DNA of 6,309 nt from CAIOSQ01 sp044359885. GTDB lineage: Bacteria; Pseudomonadota; Alphaproteobacteria; CACIAM-22H2. Below are positions 1 to 6,225 of the stretch, one piece after another (positions within the stretch are counted from its first letter, which is position 1; each line of letters opens with the position of its first letter). The notes beneath the pieces are model-generated. The model was not told the origin of the DNA, did no database searches, and saw only the letters and a program-made list of their open reading frames with translations. The position numbers were made by a program, and so were the translations under genes. Where the stretch lies: positions 1-6,309 of the forward strand of contig JBIKLI010000259.1 in assembly GCA_044359885.1 (NCBI GenBank), given 5' to 3'.

Positions 1-438
1 GATGGCGCAGCCGTGGGCGACGGGCTGCCGCCCGCGGTGGCGCTGCCGCGCCACGCCGCGGCGATCCTGATCGGCGATTTCCTGGCGCCGCTGGAGGAGA
101 CCGACCGGCGCCTGCGGACACTCGCGGCATCGGGTGTCGACGGCGTCCTGCTGCAGATCGTCGATCCCGCCGAGGAGACCCTGCCGTTCTCCGGCCGGAC
201 CCGTTTCGAAGGCCTGGAGTCCGATGGCGAGATGCTGGTGCCGCGGGTCGAATCCATGCGTGGCGACTATGCCCGCGCGTTCGCCGCCCACCGCCAGGGC
301 CTCGCCGACATCGCCCGGCCGCTCGGCTGGCGCACGATGCTCCACCGCACCGACCGTTCGGCAGAAAGCGCGCTGATGGCGCTGTGGCAGGCGCTGACCC
401 GTGCCGGGGACGCGGCGCGCGGCTGGGGTCGCGGATGA
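1..438 (+). CDS. DUF58 family protein, C-terminal part (5' end outside window)
   Basis: The reading frame is open from the first base, so this is the last 145 residues of a longer protein; an in-frame GTG at 13 is unlikely to be the true start. DUF58 proteins are soluble or membrane-associated and carry a VWA-like fold. They are typically encoded next to MoxR AAA+ ATPases and are thought to work with them; their biochemical role is poorly known. Visible family features are the hydrophobic strand ending in ILIGDF (Asp at codon 26, the position of the late MIDAS aspartate of VWA folds), followed by the DPAEETLPF segment (codons 55-63), RTRFEG (66-71), a helix with AHRQGL, and LGW...LHRTD near the end (109-118). 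The family's upstream RRLRxG-like and DxSxS regions lie outside the window. The stop codon overlaps the start of the next gene by 4 nt, implying translational coupling. The segment has no cysteine. The family call is confident; the function is inferred from context. Confidence 0.88.
   Translation, partial: DGAAVGDGLPPAVALPRHAAAILIGDFLAPLEETDRRLRTLAASGVDGVLLQIVDPAEETLPFSGRTRFEGLESDGEMLVPRVESMRGDYARAFAAHRQGLADIARPLGWRTMLHRTDRSAESALMALWQALTRAGDAARGWGRG
425..437 (+). promoter_or_regulatory. Ribosome binding site deciding the start of the DUF4159 gene
   Basis: A GGGG tract at 425-428 lies 6 nt before the ATG at 435, which forms an ATGA overlap with the DUF58 stop. An in-frame GTG at 384 would add 17 residues (arginine-rich, no family resemblance) and a 55-nt overlap. 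The ATG start puts the first hydrophobic segment, ending in FLSPAWLGALAALPLLWWLL, right at the N-terminus, as is usual for BatA-type N-terminal domains. Confidence 0.6.
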
Positions 439-3173
439 CCGGCATCGGCGCCCTCGCCTTCCTGTCGCCCGCGTGGCTGGGCGCGCTCGCGGCGCTGCCG
501 CTGCTGTGGTGGCTGCTGCGCGTGACGCCGCCCGCCCCGCGCCGCGCGAGCTTTCCCGCGATCGCGCTGCTGCTGCGCCTCGAGCCGCGCGAGGAAACCC
601 CGGCGCGCACGCCATGGTGGCTGCTGCTGCTGCGGCTGCTGATCGCCGCGGCGGTCATCGCGGCGCTGGCACATCCCATCCTCAACCCGCAGGCGCAACT
701 CGGCGGGAACGGTCCGCTGCTGATCGTGGTCGACGACGGCTGGGCATCGGCGCGCGGCTGGGAGGCGCGGCGGCGCGCGCTCGACGGGCTGCTCGACCGC
801 GCCGAACGCGCCAATCGGCCGACCATGCTGCTGCCGACCGCGACGGGGCTGTCGGGCGAGGCGCCGCGGCCGACGCGGCTGGCGCGCGCCGCCGAGACGC
901 GCAGCCTCGTCGCGGCGCTGCAGCCGAAGCCCTGGCCGGTCGACCGCGTCGCCGCGCGGCGCGCGGCCGAAGCGATCACGGTCGAAGCTCGGGCGACGGT
1001 CGTCTATCTCGGCGACGGCGTCGAGGACGGCCAGCTCGAAGGTCTGATCGCCGCGCTGTCGCGGATCGGCGATGTCGAATATCTGCGCGATGCGCCGCGC
1101 GATGCCGCACGGCTGATGCTGCCGCCGACCGCCGAACCCGCCGCGCTCGGTTTCGCGGCCCAGCGCCTCGAGCCTGGCGCCGCGGAGCCGATCGCCTTCC
1201 GGCTGCTGGCCGAGGACGGCCGGCTGCTGGCTCGCGAACCGGCGCGTTTCGCGGAGGGCGAGACGCGCGCCGCCGCCCGCGTCGTCCTGCCGCCCGAGAT
1301 CCGCAACCGGGTCGTCCGCGCCGAGATCGAGGGCGAAGGCTCGGCGGGCGGCGCGGTCCTCCTGGACGAGCGGTTCCGGCGCCGCCCGGTCGGGATCGCC
1401 GCCGCCGGCGGCGCCCGCGCGCAGCCGCTGCTCGCCGAAACCTACTATCTGCAGCGCGCACTGGCACCGCTGGCCGACCTGCGCCAGGGCACGATCCCCG
1501 AACTGCTGCAGCGCGAGCTCGCCGTGCTGGCGCTCGCGGATGTCGGACGGCTGTCGGACGGCGAACTGGCCGCGATCGAAGCCTGGGTGCGCAAGGGCGG
1601 ATTGCTGCTGCGCTTCGCCGGACCGCGGCTGGCCGAGGGCGCGGATACGATGGTGCCGGTGCCGCTGCGCACCGGCGGCACGCGGAATTTCGGTGGCGCC
1701 CTGACCTGGGCGCAACCGGCGGCGCTGGCGCCGTTCGATCCGACGGGCCCCTTCGCCGGGCTCGGCGTGCCCGACGATGTCCGTGTAAGCCGCCAGGTGC
1801 TGGCCGAACCCAATCTCGATCTGGCGCAGCGCAGCTGGGCGCGGCTGGCGGACGGCACGCCGCTGGTGACCGCCGACCGGCGCGGCGATGGCTGGATCGT
1901 GCTGGTTCACACCACCGCCACCCCCGAATGGTCGACGCTGGCGCTGTCGGGGCTTTTCGTCGAGATGCTGCAGCGGATCGTCGCACTCAGCCAGGGCGTC
2001 GCCGGCGAGGCCGCCGGCGGGCTGTTGCCGCCAGTCGCGGCGCTCGACGCGTTCGGCAGGCTGGACGCCCCGCCGCCGGCCGCGGCGGCCCTGTCCGGAA
2101 CCGCCTTCGCACGCCAGGCCGTCGAAGCGCGCCACCCGCCCGGCTGGTACGGCAGCGACAACGCGCGCCGTGCCCTCAACCTCTCCGCCAATCTCGCGGC
2201 CTTCGCGCCCGTGACCGCGCTGCCGCCGGGCACCCGCAGCGCCACCTATGCGCGGGGTGCCGAGACCGATGCCCGTCCCTGGCTGCTGCTGGCGGCGTTG
2301 CTGCTGCTGCTGCTCGATTTCGCGCTCGCGCTCTCGCTGCGCGGCGGGCTCGGCGGGGCACGGCGCGCCGCCGCGGCGCTGCTTGCCGCGGTCCTGGCGG
2401 CCGGGGGCTGGATCCCCGAGGGCGCCGCGCAGTCCGCCGCGCAGCGCCGCGACGACGAACCGGCGCTGATCGCCACGCAGTCGACCCATCTGGCCTTCGT
2501 GCGCAGCGGCGTGCAGCAGGTCGACGAAACGACGCGCGCCGGTCTGGTCGGGCTCGGCGCGGTGCTCAGCCGCCGCACCGCCATCGACCCCGGCCCGCCG
2601 ATCGATCTCGACATCGAGACCGACGAACTTGCGTTTTTTCCTCTGATCTACTGGCCGATCGCGGCCGAGGCACCGCGGCCGAGCCCGGCCGCGCTGGCAC
2701 GCGTCCAGCGCTATCTGAAGACCGGCGGCATGATCCTGTTCGACACCCGCGAACTGGAGTTCGGGCGGCCCGGCGCCGGCGGCGGGCCTGGGGCTCAGCG
2801 CCTGCGCGAGATCCTGCGCGCCATCGACCTGCCGCCGCTGGCCCCGATCCCGCCCGGCCATGTCCTGACCAAGGCGTTCTATCTGCTCTCGGAGTTTCCG
2901 GGCCGCTACGCCGGCGCGCCGGTCTGGGTCGAGAGCGACGAGCGCGCCACCAACGACGGCGTCTCGTCGGTGATCGTCGGGGCCCATGACTGGGCCGCGG
3001 CCTGGGCCACCGATCGTCTCGGCCGGCCGCTCTTCGCCGCCGTCCCCGGCGGCGAGACCCAGCGCGAATTCGCCGTCCGCTTCGGCGTCAACGTCGCCAT
3101 GTACGCGCTGACCGGCAGCTACAAGGGCGATCAGGTCCATGTCGAATCGATCCTGGAGCGGCTGCGGCGATGA
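435..3173 (+). CDS. BatA-type N-terminal, DUF4159 domain-containing membrane protein
   Basis: This 912-residue protein is predicted to be an inner-membrane protein with large periplasmic parts. Residues 1-85 match the BatA-type double-transmembrane N-terminal domain (TM1 about 12-29, TM2 about 61-80, joined by an arginine-rich loop that should be cytoplasmic). Residues 94-200 look like a VWA-type domain with a decayed metal site: LLIVVDDGWAS replaces DxSxS, and YLGDG (191-195) replaces the late TDG. Residues about 360-400 contain a GATase-like strand-helix module (IEAWVRKGGLLLRFAGPR). TM3 (about 614-636) and TM4 (about 645-660) precede the DUF4159 domain, residues about 676-900. That domain carries LAFVRSG, RAGLVGLGAVL..RT, DELAFFPLIYWP, YLKTGGMILFDTRE and FGVNVAMYALTG, all strongly family-like. 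The positive-inside rule puts both the VWA-like region and DUF4159 in the periplasm. No cysteine is present. The gene overlaps both neighbours by ATGA. Its role is probably in a MoxR/VWA chaperone-like envelope system, but the substrate is unknown. The family call is confident; the topology is inferred. Confidence 0.9.
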   Translation: MTGIGALAFLSPAWLGALAALPLLWWLLRVTPPAPRRASFPAIALLLRLEPREETPARTPWWLLLLRLLIAAAVIAALAHPILNPQAQLGGNGPLLIVVDDGWASARGWEARRRALDGLLDRAERANRPTMLLPTATGLSGEAPRPTRLARAAETRSLVAALQPKPWPVDRVAARRAAEAITVEARATVVYLGDGVEDGQLEGLIAALSRIGDVEYLRDAPRDAARLMLPPTAEPAALGFAAQRLEPGAAEPIAFRLLAEDGRLLAREPARFAEGETRAAARVVLPPEIRNRVVRAEIEGEGSAGGAVLLDERFRRRPVGIAAAGGARAQPLLAETYYLQRALAPLADLRQGTIPELLQRELAVLALADVGRLSDGELAAIEAWVRKGGLLLRFAGPRLAEGADTMVPVPLRTGGTRNFGGALTWAQPAALAPFDPTGPFAGLGVPDDVRVSRQVLAEPNLDLAQRSWARLADGTPLVTADRRGDGWIVLVHTTATPEWSTLALSGLFVEMLQRIVALSQGVAGEAAGGLLPPVAALDAFGRLDAPPPAAAALSGTAFARQAVEARHPPGWYGSDNARRALNLSANLAAFAPVTALPPGTRSATYARGAETDARPWLLLAALLLLLLDFALALSLRGGLGGARRAAAALLAAVLAAGGWIPEGAAQSAAQRRDDEPALIATQSTHLAFVRSGVQQVDETTRAGLVGLGAVLSRRTAIDPGPPIDLDIETDELAFFPLIYWPIAAEAPRPSPAALARVQRYLKTGGMILFDTRELEFGRPGAGGGPGAQRLREILRAIDLPPLAPIPPGHVLTKAFYLLSEFPGRYAGAPVWVESDERATNDGVSSVIVGAHDWAAAWATDRLGRPLFAAVPGGETQREFAVRFGVNVAMYALTGSYKGDQVHVESILERLRR
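3155..3172 (+). promoter_or_regulatory. ATGA overlap and weak ribosome binding site for the VWA/GATase-like gene
   Basis: A GGAG at 3155-3158 lies 11 nt before the ATG at 3170, whose last two bases are the first two of the TGA of the preceding gene. The long spacing and the 4-nt overlap suggest that translation restarts from ribosomes finishing the DUF4159 gene, keeping the two membrane proteins in a fixed ratio. Confidence 0.5.
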
Positions 3174-5260
3174 TCGGGGATTTCGCCATCGCCTTCGCCC
3201 CCGCAGTGCCGTGGCCGGCGATCCTGGCCGCGGCGGCGCTGGGGGCCGTGCTGTTCGCCGTCGCGCTGCGGGCGCGCGCGCGGGGCGCGTGGTGGCGGGC
3301 CCTGGCCGTGCTCGCCCTGGCCGCGGCGCTCGCCAACCCGTCGATGGTCATCGAGGAGCGCAAGCCGCTGTCCGACATCGGCGTGGTCGTGGTCGACGAT
3401 TCGGCGAGCCAGGCGATCGGCGAGCGCCGCAACCGTGCCGAACAGGCGCTGGCGCGGCTTCGCGAGCGCGCGGAAGCCATCCGCGACCTCGAGTTGCGGA
3501 TCGTGCGCGCGGGCGGCGGCGGCGGTCTCGAAGCCGACGGCACAAGGCTGATGGCAGCGCTGGAGCGTGCGATGGCGGATGTGCCGCGCGCGCGGCTGGC
3601 GGGCGTGGCATTGATCACCGACGGGCAGGTCCACGACGCGCCGGCGGCCGAGGCGATCTCCCGCGAAGCCTGGCCGGCCCCCGTCCATGTCCTGATCACC
3701 GGCGACCGCGGCGAGCGCGACCGCCGGATCGTCGTCGAGCGCGCGCCGACCTACGCGATCGTCGGCAAGCCGCAGGAACTGACGCTGCGGATCGACGACG
3801 GCGCCGGCGCGACCGGGGGAACGGCGCGCGTCGAACTGCGCCGCGACGGCGGCGAACCCGTCTCGCTGCGCCTTGCCGTGGGCGTCCCGCAGACCGTCCC
3901 CTTCACGCTGGAGCGCGCCGGAGTGTCGCTGTTCGAGATCGCGGTCGAGCCGGGCCCGCGCGAATTGACGCTCGCCAACAACCGGGTCGTCGCCTCGGTC
4001 TCCGGCGTGCGCGATCGCCTGCGCGTCCTGCTGGTCACCGGCGAACCCCATCCGGGCCAGCGCACGTGGCGGGCGCTGCTGAAGTCGGACCCGTCGGTGG
4101 ACCTGGTCCATTTCACGATCCTGCGGCCGCCAGAGGCGCAGGACTTCACTCCGGTCAACGAATTGTCGCTGATCCCGTTCCCGATCCGCGAATTGTTCGA
4201 GGTCAAGCTGGACGAATTCGACCTGATCGTCTTCGATCGCTACCGGCGGCGCGACGTGCTGGCGCAGATCTATCTCGAGAACATCGTGCGCTGGGTACGC
4301 CGCGGCGGCGCGCTGCTGCTGGCCGTCGGTCCGAACCAGGGCCCCGCGAACTCGCTGTTCAACTCGCCGATCGGACAGATCATGCCGGGGGTGCCGACCG
4401 GCCGGACGCTGGAGGAGCCGTTCCGCGCCCGGCCGACCGAGGCCGGCTTCCGCCACCCGGTCACCGCCGACCTGCCGGGCATCGGCGATCCCGGCGGCCA
4501 GCCGTCCTGGGGGCGATGGTTCCGCGCCATCGACGCCGATCAGCGCCGCGGCCAGTCGCTGCTGACAGGGCCGGGAAACCGGCCGCTGCTGCTGCTCGAC
4601 CGGGTCGGGGACGGCCGGGTGGCGCAGCTGCAATCCGACCATATCTGGCTGTGGGCCCGCGACTTCGAGGGGGGCGGGCCGCATGCCGAGTTGCTGCGCC
4701 GCATCGCGCACTGGCTGATGAAGGAACCCGAGCTCGAGGAGAACGACCTGCGCGCGGCGATCAAGGGGGGACGGATCGAGATCGTCCGGCGCTCCCTGGA
4801 ACCCGACGGGGCCGCCGTCGACGTCACCAGTCCGGGCGGCGAACGGCGCCGGGTGGAGCTGCGCGAGATCGGCGGCGGCCGCGCCAGCGCGACGATCGAC
4901 GTGACCGAACCCGGCCTCTACCGCTTCACCGACGGCGTCCGCGTGGCGCTCGGTGCGGTCGGATCGCTCAATCCGGTCGAGCTCGGCGATGTCCGCGCCA
5001 CCGAGGAACGGCTGCGGCCGCTCGCCGCGGCCTCGGGCGGCCAGATCCTGTGGCTTGCCGAAGGCCTGCCCGACCTGCGCAGCACCCGGCCGGGTCGCGA
5101 GACGGGCGCCGCCGGCGGCGCTCGCGCCTGGATCGGGATGCAGGCCAACGGCGACCATCTGGTCGCCGGGGTTATCCAGATCCCCCTGCTGCCGGGTCTC
5201 GGGATCTTCGTCCTGGGCCTGGGAGCGCTGCTCGCGGCGTGGCGACGCGAGGGTCGATGA
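3170..5260 (+). CDS. Membrane-anchored VWA / glutamine-amidotransferase-like protein
   Basis: This 696-residue protein is usually annotated only as a hypothetical membrane protein in alphaproteobacterial MoxR/DUF4159 clusters. TM1 is about residues 13-33 and TM2 about 42-57, with an arginine-rich loop (RARARGAWWR) between them that should be cytoplasmic. Next comes a VWA domain, about 68-180, with a complete-looking MIDAS: DDSAS (D76, S78, S80), T125 in GTRLMAAL, and D151 in LITDG. A beta-rich linker (about 185-280) follows. Residues about 284-390 form a class-I-GATase-like domain: RVLLVTGEPHPGQRTW, FDLIVFDRY, then IVRWVRRGGALLLAVGP. The catalytic cysteine of true amidotransferases is absent, so it is probably a non-enzymatic fold. 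A second beta-sandwich-like region (about 525-600) leads to a conserved-looking NPVELGDVRATEERL segment. A last TM helix (about 667-690) ends with a basic cytoplasmic tail WRREGR. The bulk should therefore be periplasmic, paired with the preceding DUF4159 protein as BatB pairs with BatA. The molecular function is unknown. Confidence 0.85.
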   Translation: MIGDFAIAFAPAVPWPAILAAAALGAVLFAVALRARARGAWWRALAVLALAAALANPSMVIEERKPLSDIGVVVVDDSASQAIGERRNRAEQALARLRERAEAIRDLELRIVRAGGGGGLEADGTRLMAALERAMADVPRARLAGVALITDGQVHDAPAAEAISREAWPAPVHVLITGDRGERDRRIVVERAPTYAIVGKPQELTLRIDDGAGATGGTARVELRRDGGEPVSLRLAVGVPQTVPFTLERAGVSLFEIAVEPGPRELTLANNRVVASVSGVRDRLRVLLVTGEPHPGQRTWRALLKSDPSVDLVHFTILRPPEAQDFTPVNELSLIPFPIRELFEVKLDEFDLIVFDRYRRRDVLAQIYLENIVRWVRRGGALLLAVGPNQGPANSLFNSPIGQIMPGVPTGRTLEEPFRARPTEAGFRHPVTADLPGIGDPGGQPSWGRWFRAIDADQRRGQSLLTGPGNRPLLLLDRVGDGRVAQLQSDHIWLWARDFEGGGPHAELLRRIAHWLMKEPELEENDLRAAIKGGRIEIVRRSLEPDGAAVDVTSPGGERRRVELREIGGGRASATIDVTEPGLYRFTDGVRVALGAVGSLNPVELGDVRATEERLRPLAAASGGQILWLAEGLPDLRSTRPGRETGAAGGARAWIGMQANGDHLVAGVIQIPLLPGLGIFVLGLGALLAAWRREGR

Positions 5261-5263
5261 CCG

Positions 5264-5277
5264 CGGGCGGCGGCCCG
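5264..5277 (+). terminator. Small GC hairpin after the operon stop, possible weak terminator
   Basis: CGGGC (5264-5268), GGCG loop, GCCCG (5273-5277) form a perfect 5-bp stem directly after the TGA of the VWA/GATase-like gene. It is followed by ATAAAGGATTTG and not by a run of T, so it is not a canonical intrinsic terminator. In DNA this GC-rich such a short stem can arise by chance. Confidence 0.25.
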
Positions 5278-5278
5278 A

Positions 5279-5295
5279 TAAAGGATTTGCTAACC
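5279..5295 (+). promoter_or_regulatory. Possible degenerate CtrA binding site upstream of motA
   Basis: TAAA (5279-5282), seven bases, then CTAACC (5290-5295) fits the alphaproteobacterial CtrA full-site layout TTAA-N7-TTAACC with one mismatch in each half. It sits in the only clearly AT-richer patch of this intergenic region, about 43 nt before the motA start. CtrA is a known activator of motility genes in several Rhodospirillales and Rhodobacterales. The match is read by eye and could be chance. Confidence 0.3.
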
Positions 5296-5322
5296 TTCCC
5301 GCCCTAGGCTCCCCCGTCCTGC

Positions 5323-5327
5323 GGAGG
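5323..5327 (+). promoter_or_regulatory. Shine-Dalgarno sequence of motA
   Basis: GGAGG lies 10 nt before the ATG at 5338. It is the strongest ribosome binding site in the window and supports independent translation of motA, unlike the ATGA-coupled genes before it. Confidence 0.7.
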
Positions 5328-5337
5328 CTTCCGGCCC

Positions 5338-6207
5338 ATGTTCGCCATCATCGGCATCGTCCTGATCTTCGTCATGGTGTTCGGCGGCTACATCCTGGCC
5401 GGCGGCAAGATGGCGATCATCCTCAAGGCTCTGCCGTTCGAGATGATGATGATCGGCGGTGCCGCCGCCGGCAGCTTCCTGATCTCCAACGGCTCCGCGA
5501 CGATCGGCAAGTCGCTCAAGAGCATCGCCAAGGTGTTCGGCGGGCCGAGCTTCAAGAAGCAGGACTTCATCGACGTCCTGTGCCTGATGTTCAGCCTGCT
5601 TCGGCTGGCCAAGACCAAGGGCGTGATCGCCATCGAGCAGCATATCGAGAAGCCGGCCGACAGCCGGATCTTCCAGGCCTATCCCAAGATCCTCAAGGAC
5701 CATTTCGCCATCGACCTGATCTGCGATTCGATGCGCATGATCACCATGGGCATGGACGACCCGCACCAGTTCGAAGAGATCGTCAACAAGGAGCTGGAGA
5801 AGCATCACGCCGAGCTGGCGCGCGCCCAGAGCGCGATGCAGAACACCGCCGACGCCTGCCCGGCGCTGGGGATCGTCGCCGCCGTGCTTGGCGTCATCAA
5901 GACGATGGCCTCGATCAACGAGCCGCCCGAAATCCTGGGCCGCATGATCGGCGGCGCGCTGGTCGGCACGTTCCTCGGGATCTTCCTGGCCTACGGCTTC
6001 ATCGGTCCCTTCGCGGCGCGCATGAAGCAGGTCTTCGACGACGACCACAAGTTCTACGAGATCATCCGCGACACGATGGTCGCGCATCTGCACGGCCAGG
6101 CGCCGCAGATCGCGATCGAGATCGGGCGCAAGAGCGTGCCCTCCGAGCTGCAGCCCAGCTTCGCCCAGCTCGAAGAGGCGACCCAGGCGATCCCGAGCGC
6201 GGCCTGA
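5338..6207 (+). CDS. motA: Flagellar motor stator protein MotA
   Basis: MotA is the inner-membrane subunit that forms the ion-conducting stator with MotB and pushes on FliG of the rotor. The protein has 289 residues, close to the usual length (E. coli MotA is 295). TM1 is about residues 1-21, TM2 about 34-50, then a large cytoplasmic loop (about 51-165), TM3 about 172-190 and TM4 about 201-225. Family signatures include FEMMMIGGAA, a TM3 start DACPALGIVAAVLGVIKTM with P175 (equivalent to E. coli P173), and GTFLGIFLAYGFIGPFA with P224 (equivalent to P222). E100 in GVIAIE corresponds to E98, one of the FliG-contacting residues. By the same two-residue offset the R90 position is K92, with R89 nearby. 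MotB is not visible: the next start, 18 nt downstream, does not look like it. A 77-nt gap with its own ribosome binding site separates motA from the operon before it, so it is probably a separate transcription unit. The identification is secure. Confidence 0.96.
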   Translation: MFAIIGIVLIFVMVFGGYILAGGKMAIILKALPFEMMMIGGAAAGSFLISNGSATIGKSLKSIAKVFGGPSFKKQDFIDVLCLMFSLLRLAKTKGVIAIEQHIEKPADSRIFQAYPKILKDHFAIDLICDSMRMITMGMDDPHQFEEIVNKELEKHHAELARAQSAMQNTADACPALGIVAAVLGVIKTMASINEPPEILGRMIGGALVGTFLGIFLAYGFIGPFAARMKQVFDDDHKFYEIIRDTMVAHLHGQAPQIAIEIGRKSVPSELQPSFAQLEEATQAIPSAA

Positions 6208-6225
6208 CGCGCGGAACCGCAGGCG

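Noticed and set aside
2298..2315. TTG-CTG-CTG-CTG-CTG-CTC triplet run
   Set aside because: It simply encodes six leucines in TM3 of the DUF4159 protein. Similar CTG runs occur in other membrane segments here, so it is not a functional repeat.
2634..2639. Run of six T in very GC-rich DNA, a possible slippage site or terminator
   Set aside because: It encodes Phe-Phe in the conserved DELAFFPLIYW segment of DUF4159, the frame stays intact, and there is no stem before it.
401..2989. Overlapping + strand frame of 862 codons inside the DUF4159 gene
   Set aside because: It is extremely rich in arginine and alanine, as expected from reading GC-rich codons in the wrong frame, and shows no domain signatures.
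267..3140. Very long open frame on the minus strand (957 codons) opposite the DUF4159 gene
   Set aside because: Its product is dominated by arginine, glutamine, glycine and alanine without recognisable domains, and it lies opposite a gene with clear family motifs. At this GC content stops are rare in the antisense frame, so it is a shadow.
3131..5158. Long open frame on the minus strand (675 codons) opposite the VWA/GATase-like gene
   Set aside because: It has the same low-complexity, charged composition without motifs. The + strand frame has an intact MIDAS pattern, TM helices and ATGA coupling.
5272..5290. Possible sigma-28 (GCCCGATAAA) or sigma-54 (TTTGCT) promoter for motA
   Set aside because: The sigma-28-like -10 has an extra C and no TAAA-type -35 at the right distance. 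The sigma-54-like -12 has no GG at the required position upstream.
3139..5307. Overlapping + strand frame of 722 codons inside the VWA/GATase-like gene
   Set aside because: Its composition is arginine/alanine/glycine low complexity, with no motifs. It is an out-of-frame shadow of the real gene.
5303..5308. CCTAGG palindrome upstream of motA
   Set aside because: A single 6-bp palindrome has no partner element or spacing that points to an operator or a -10 box.
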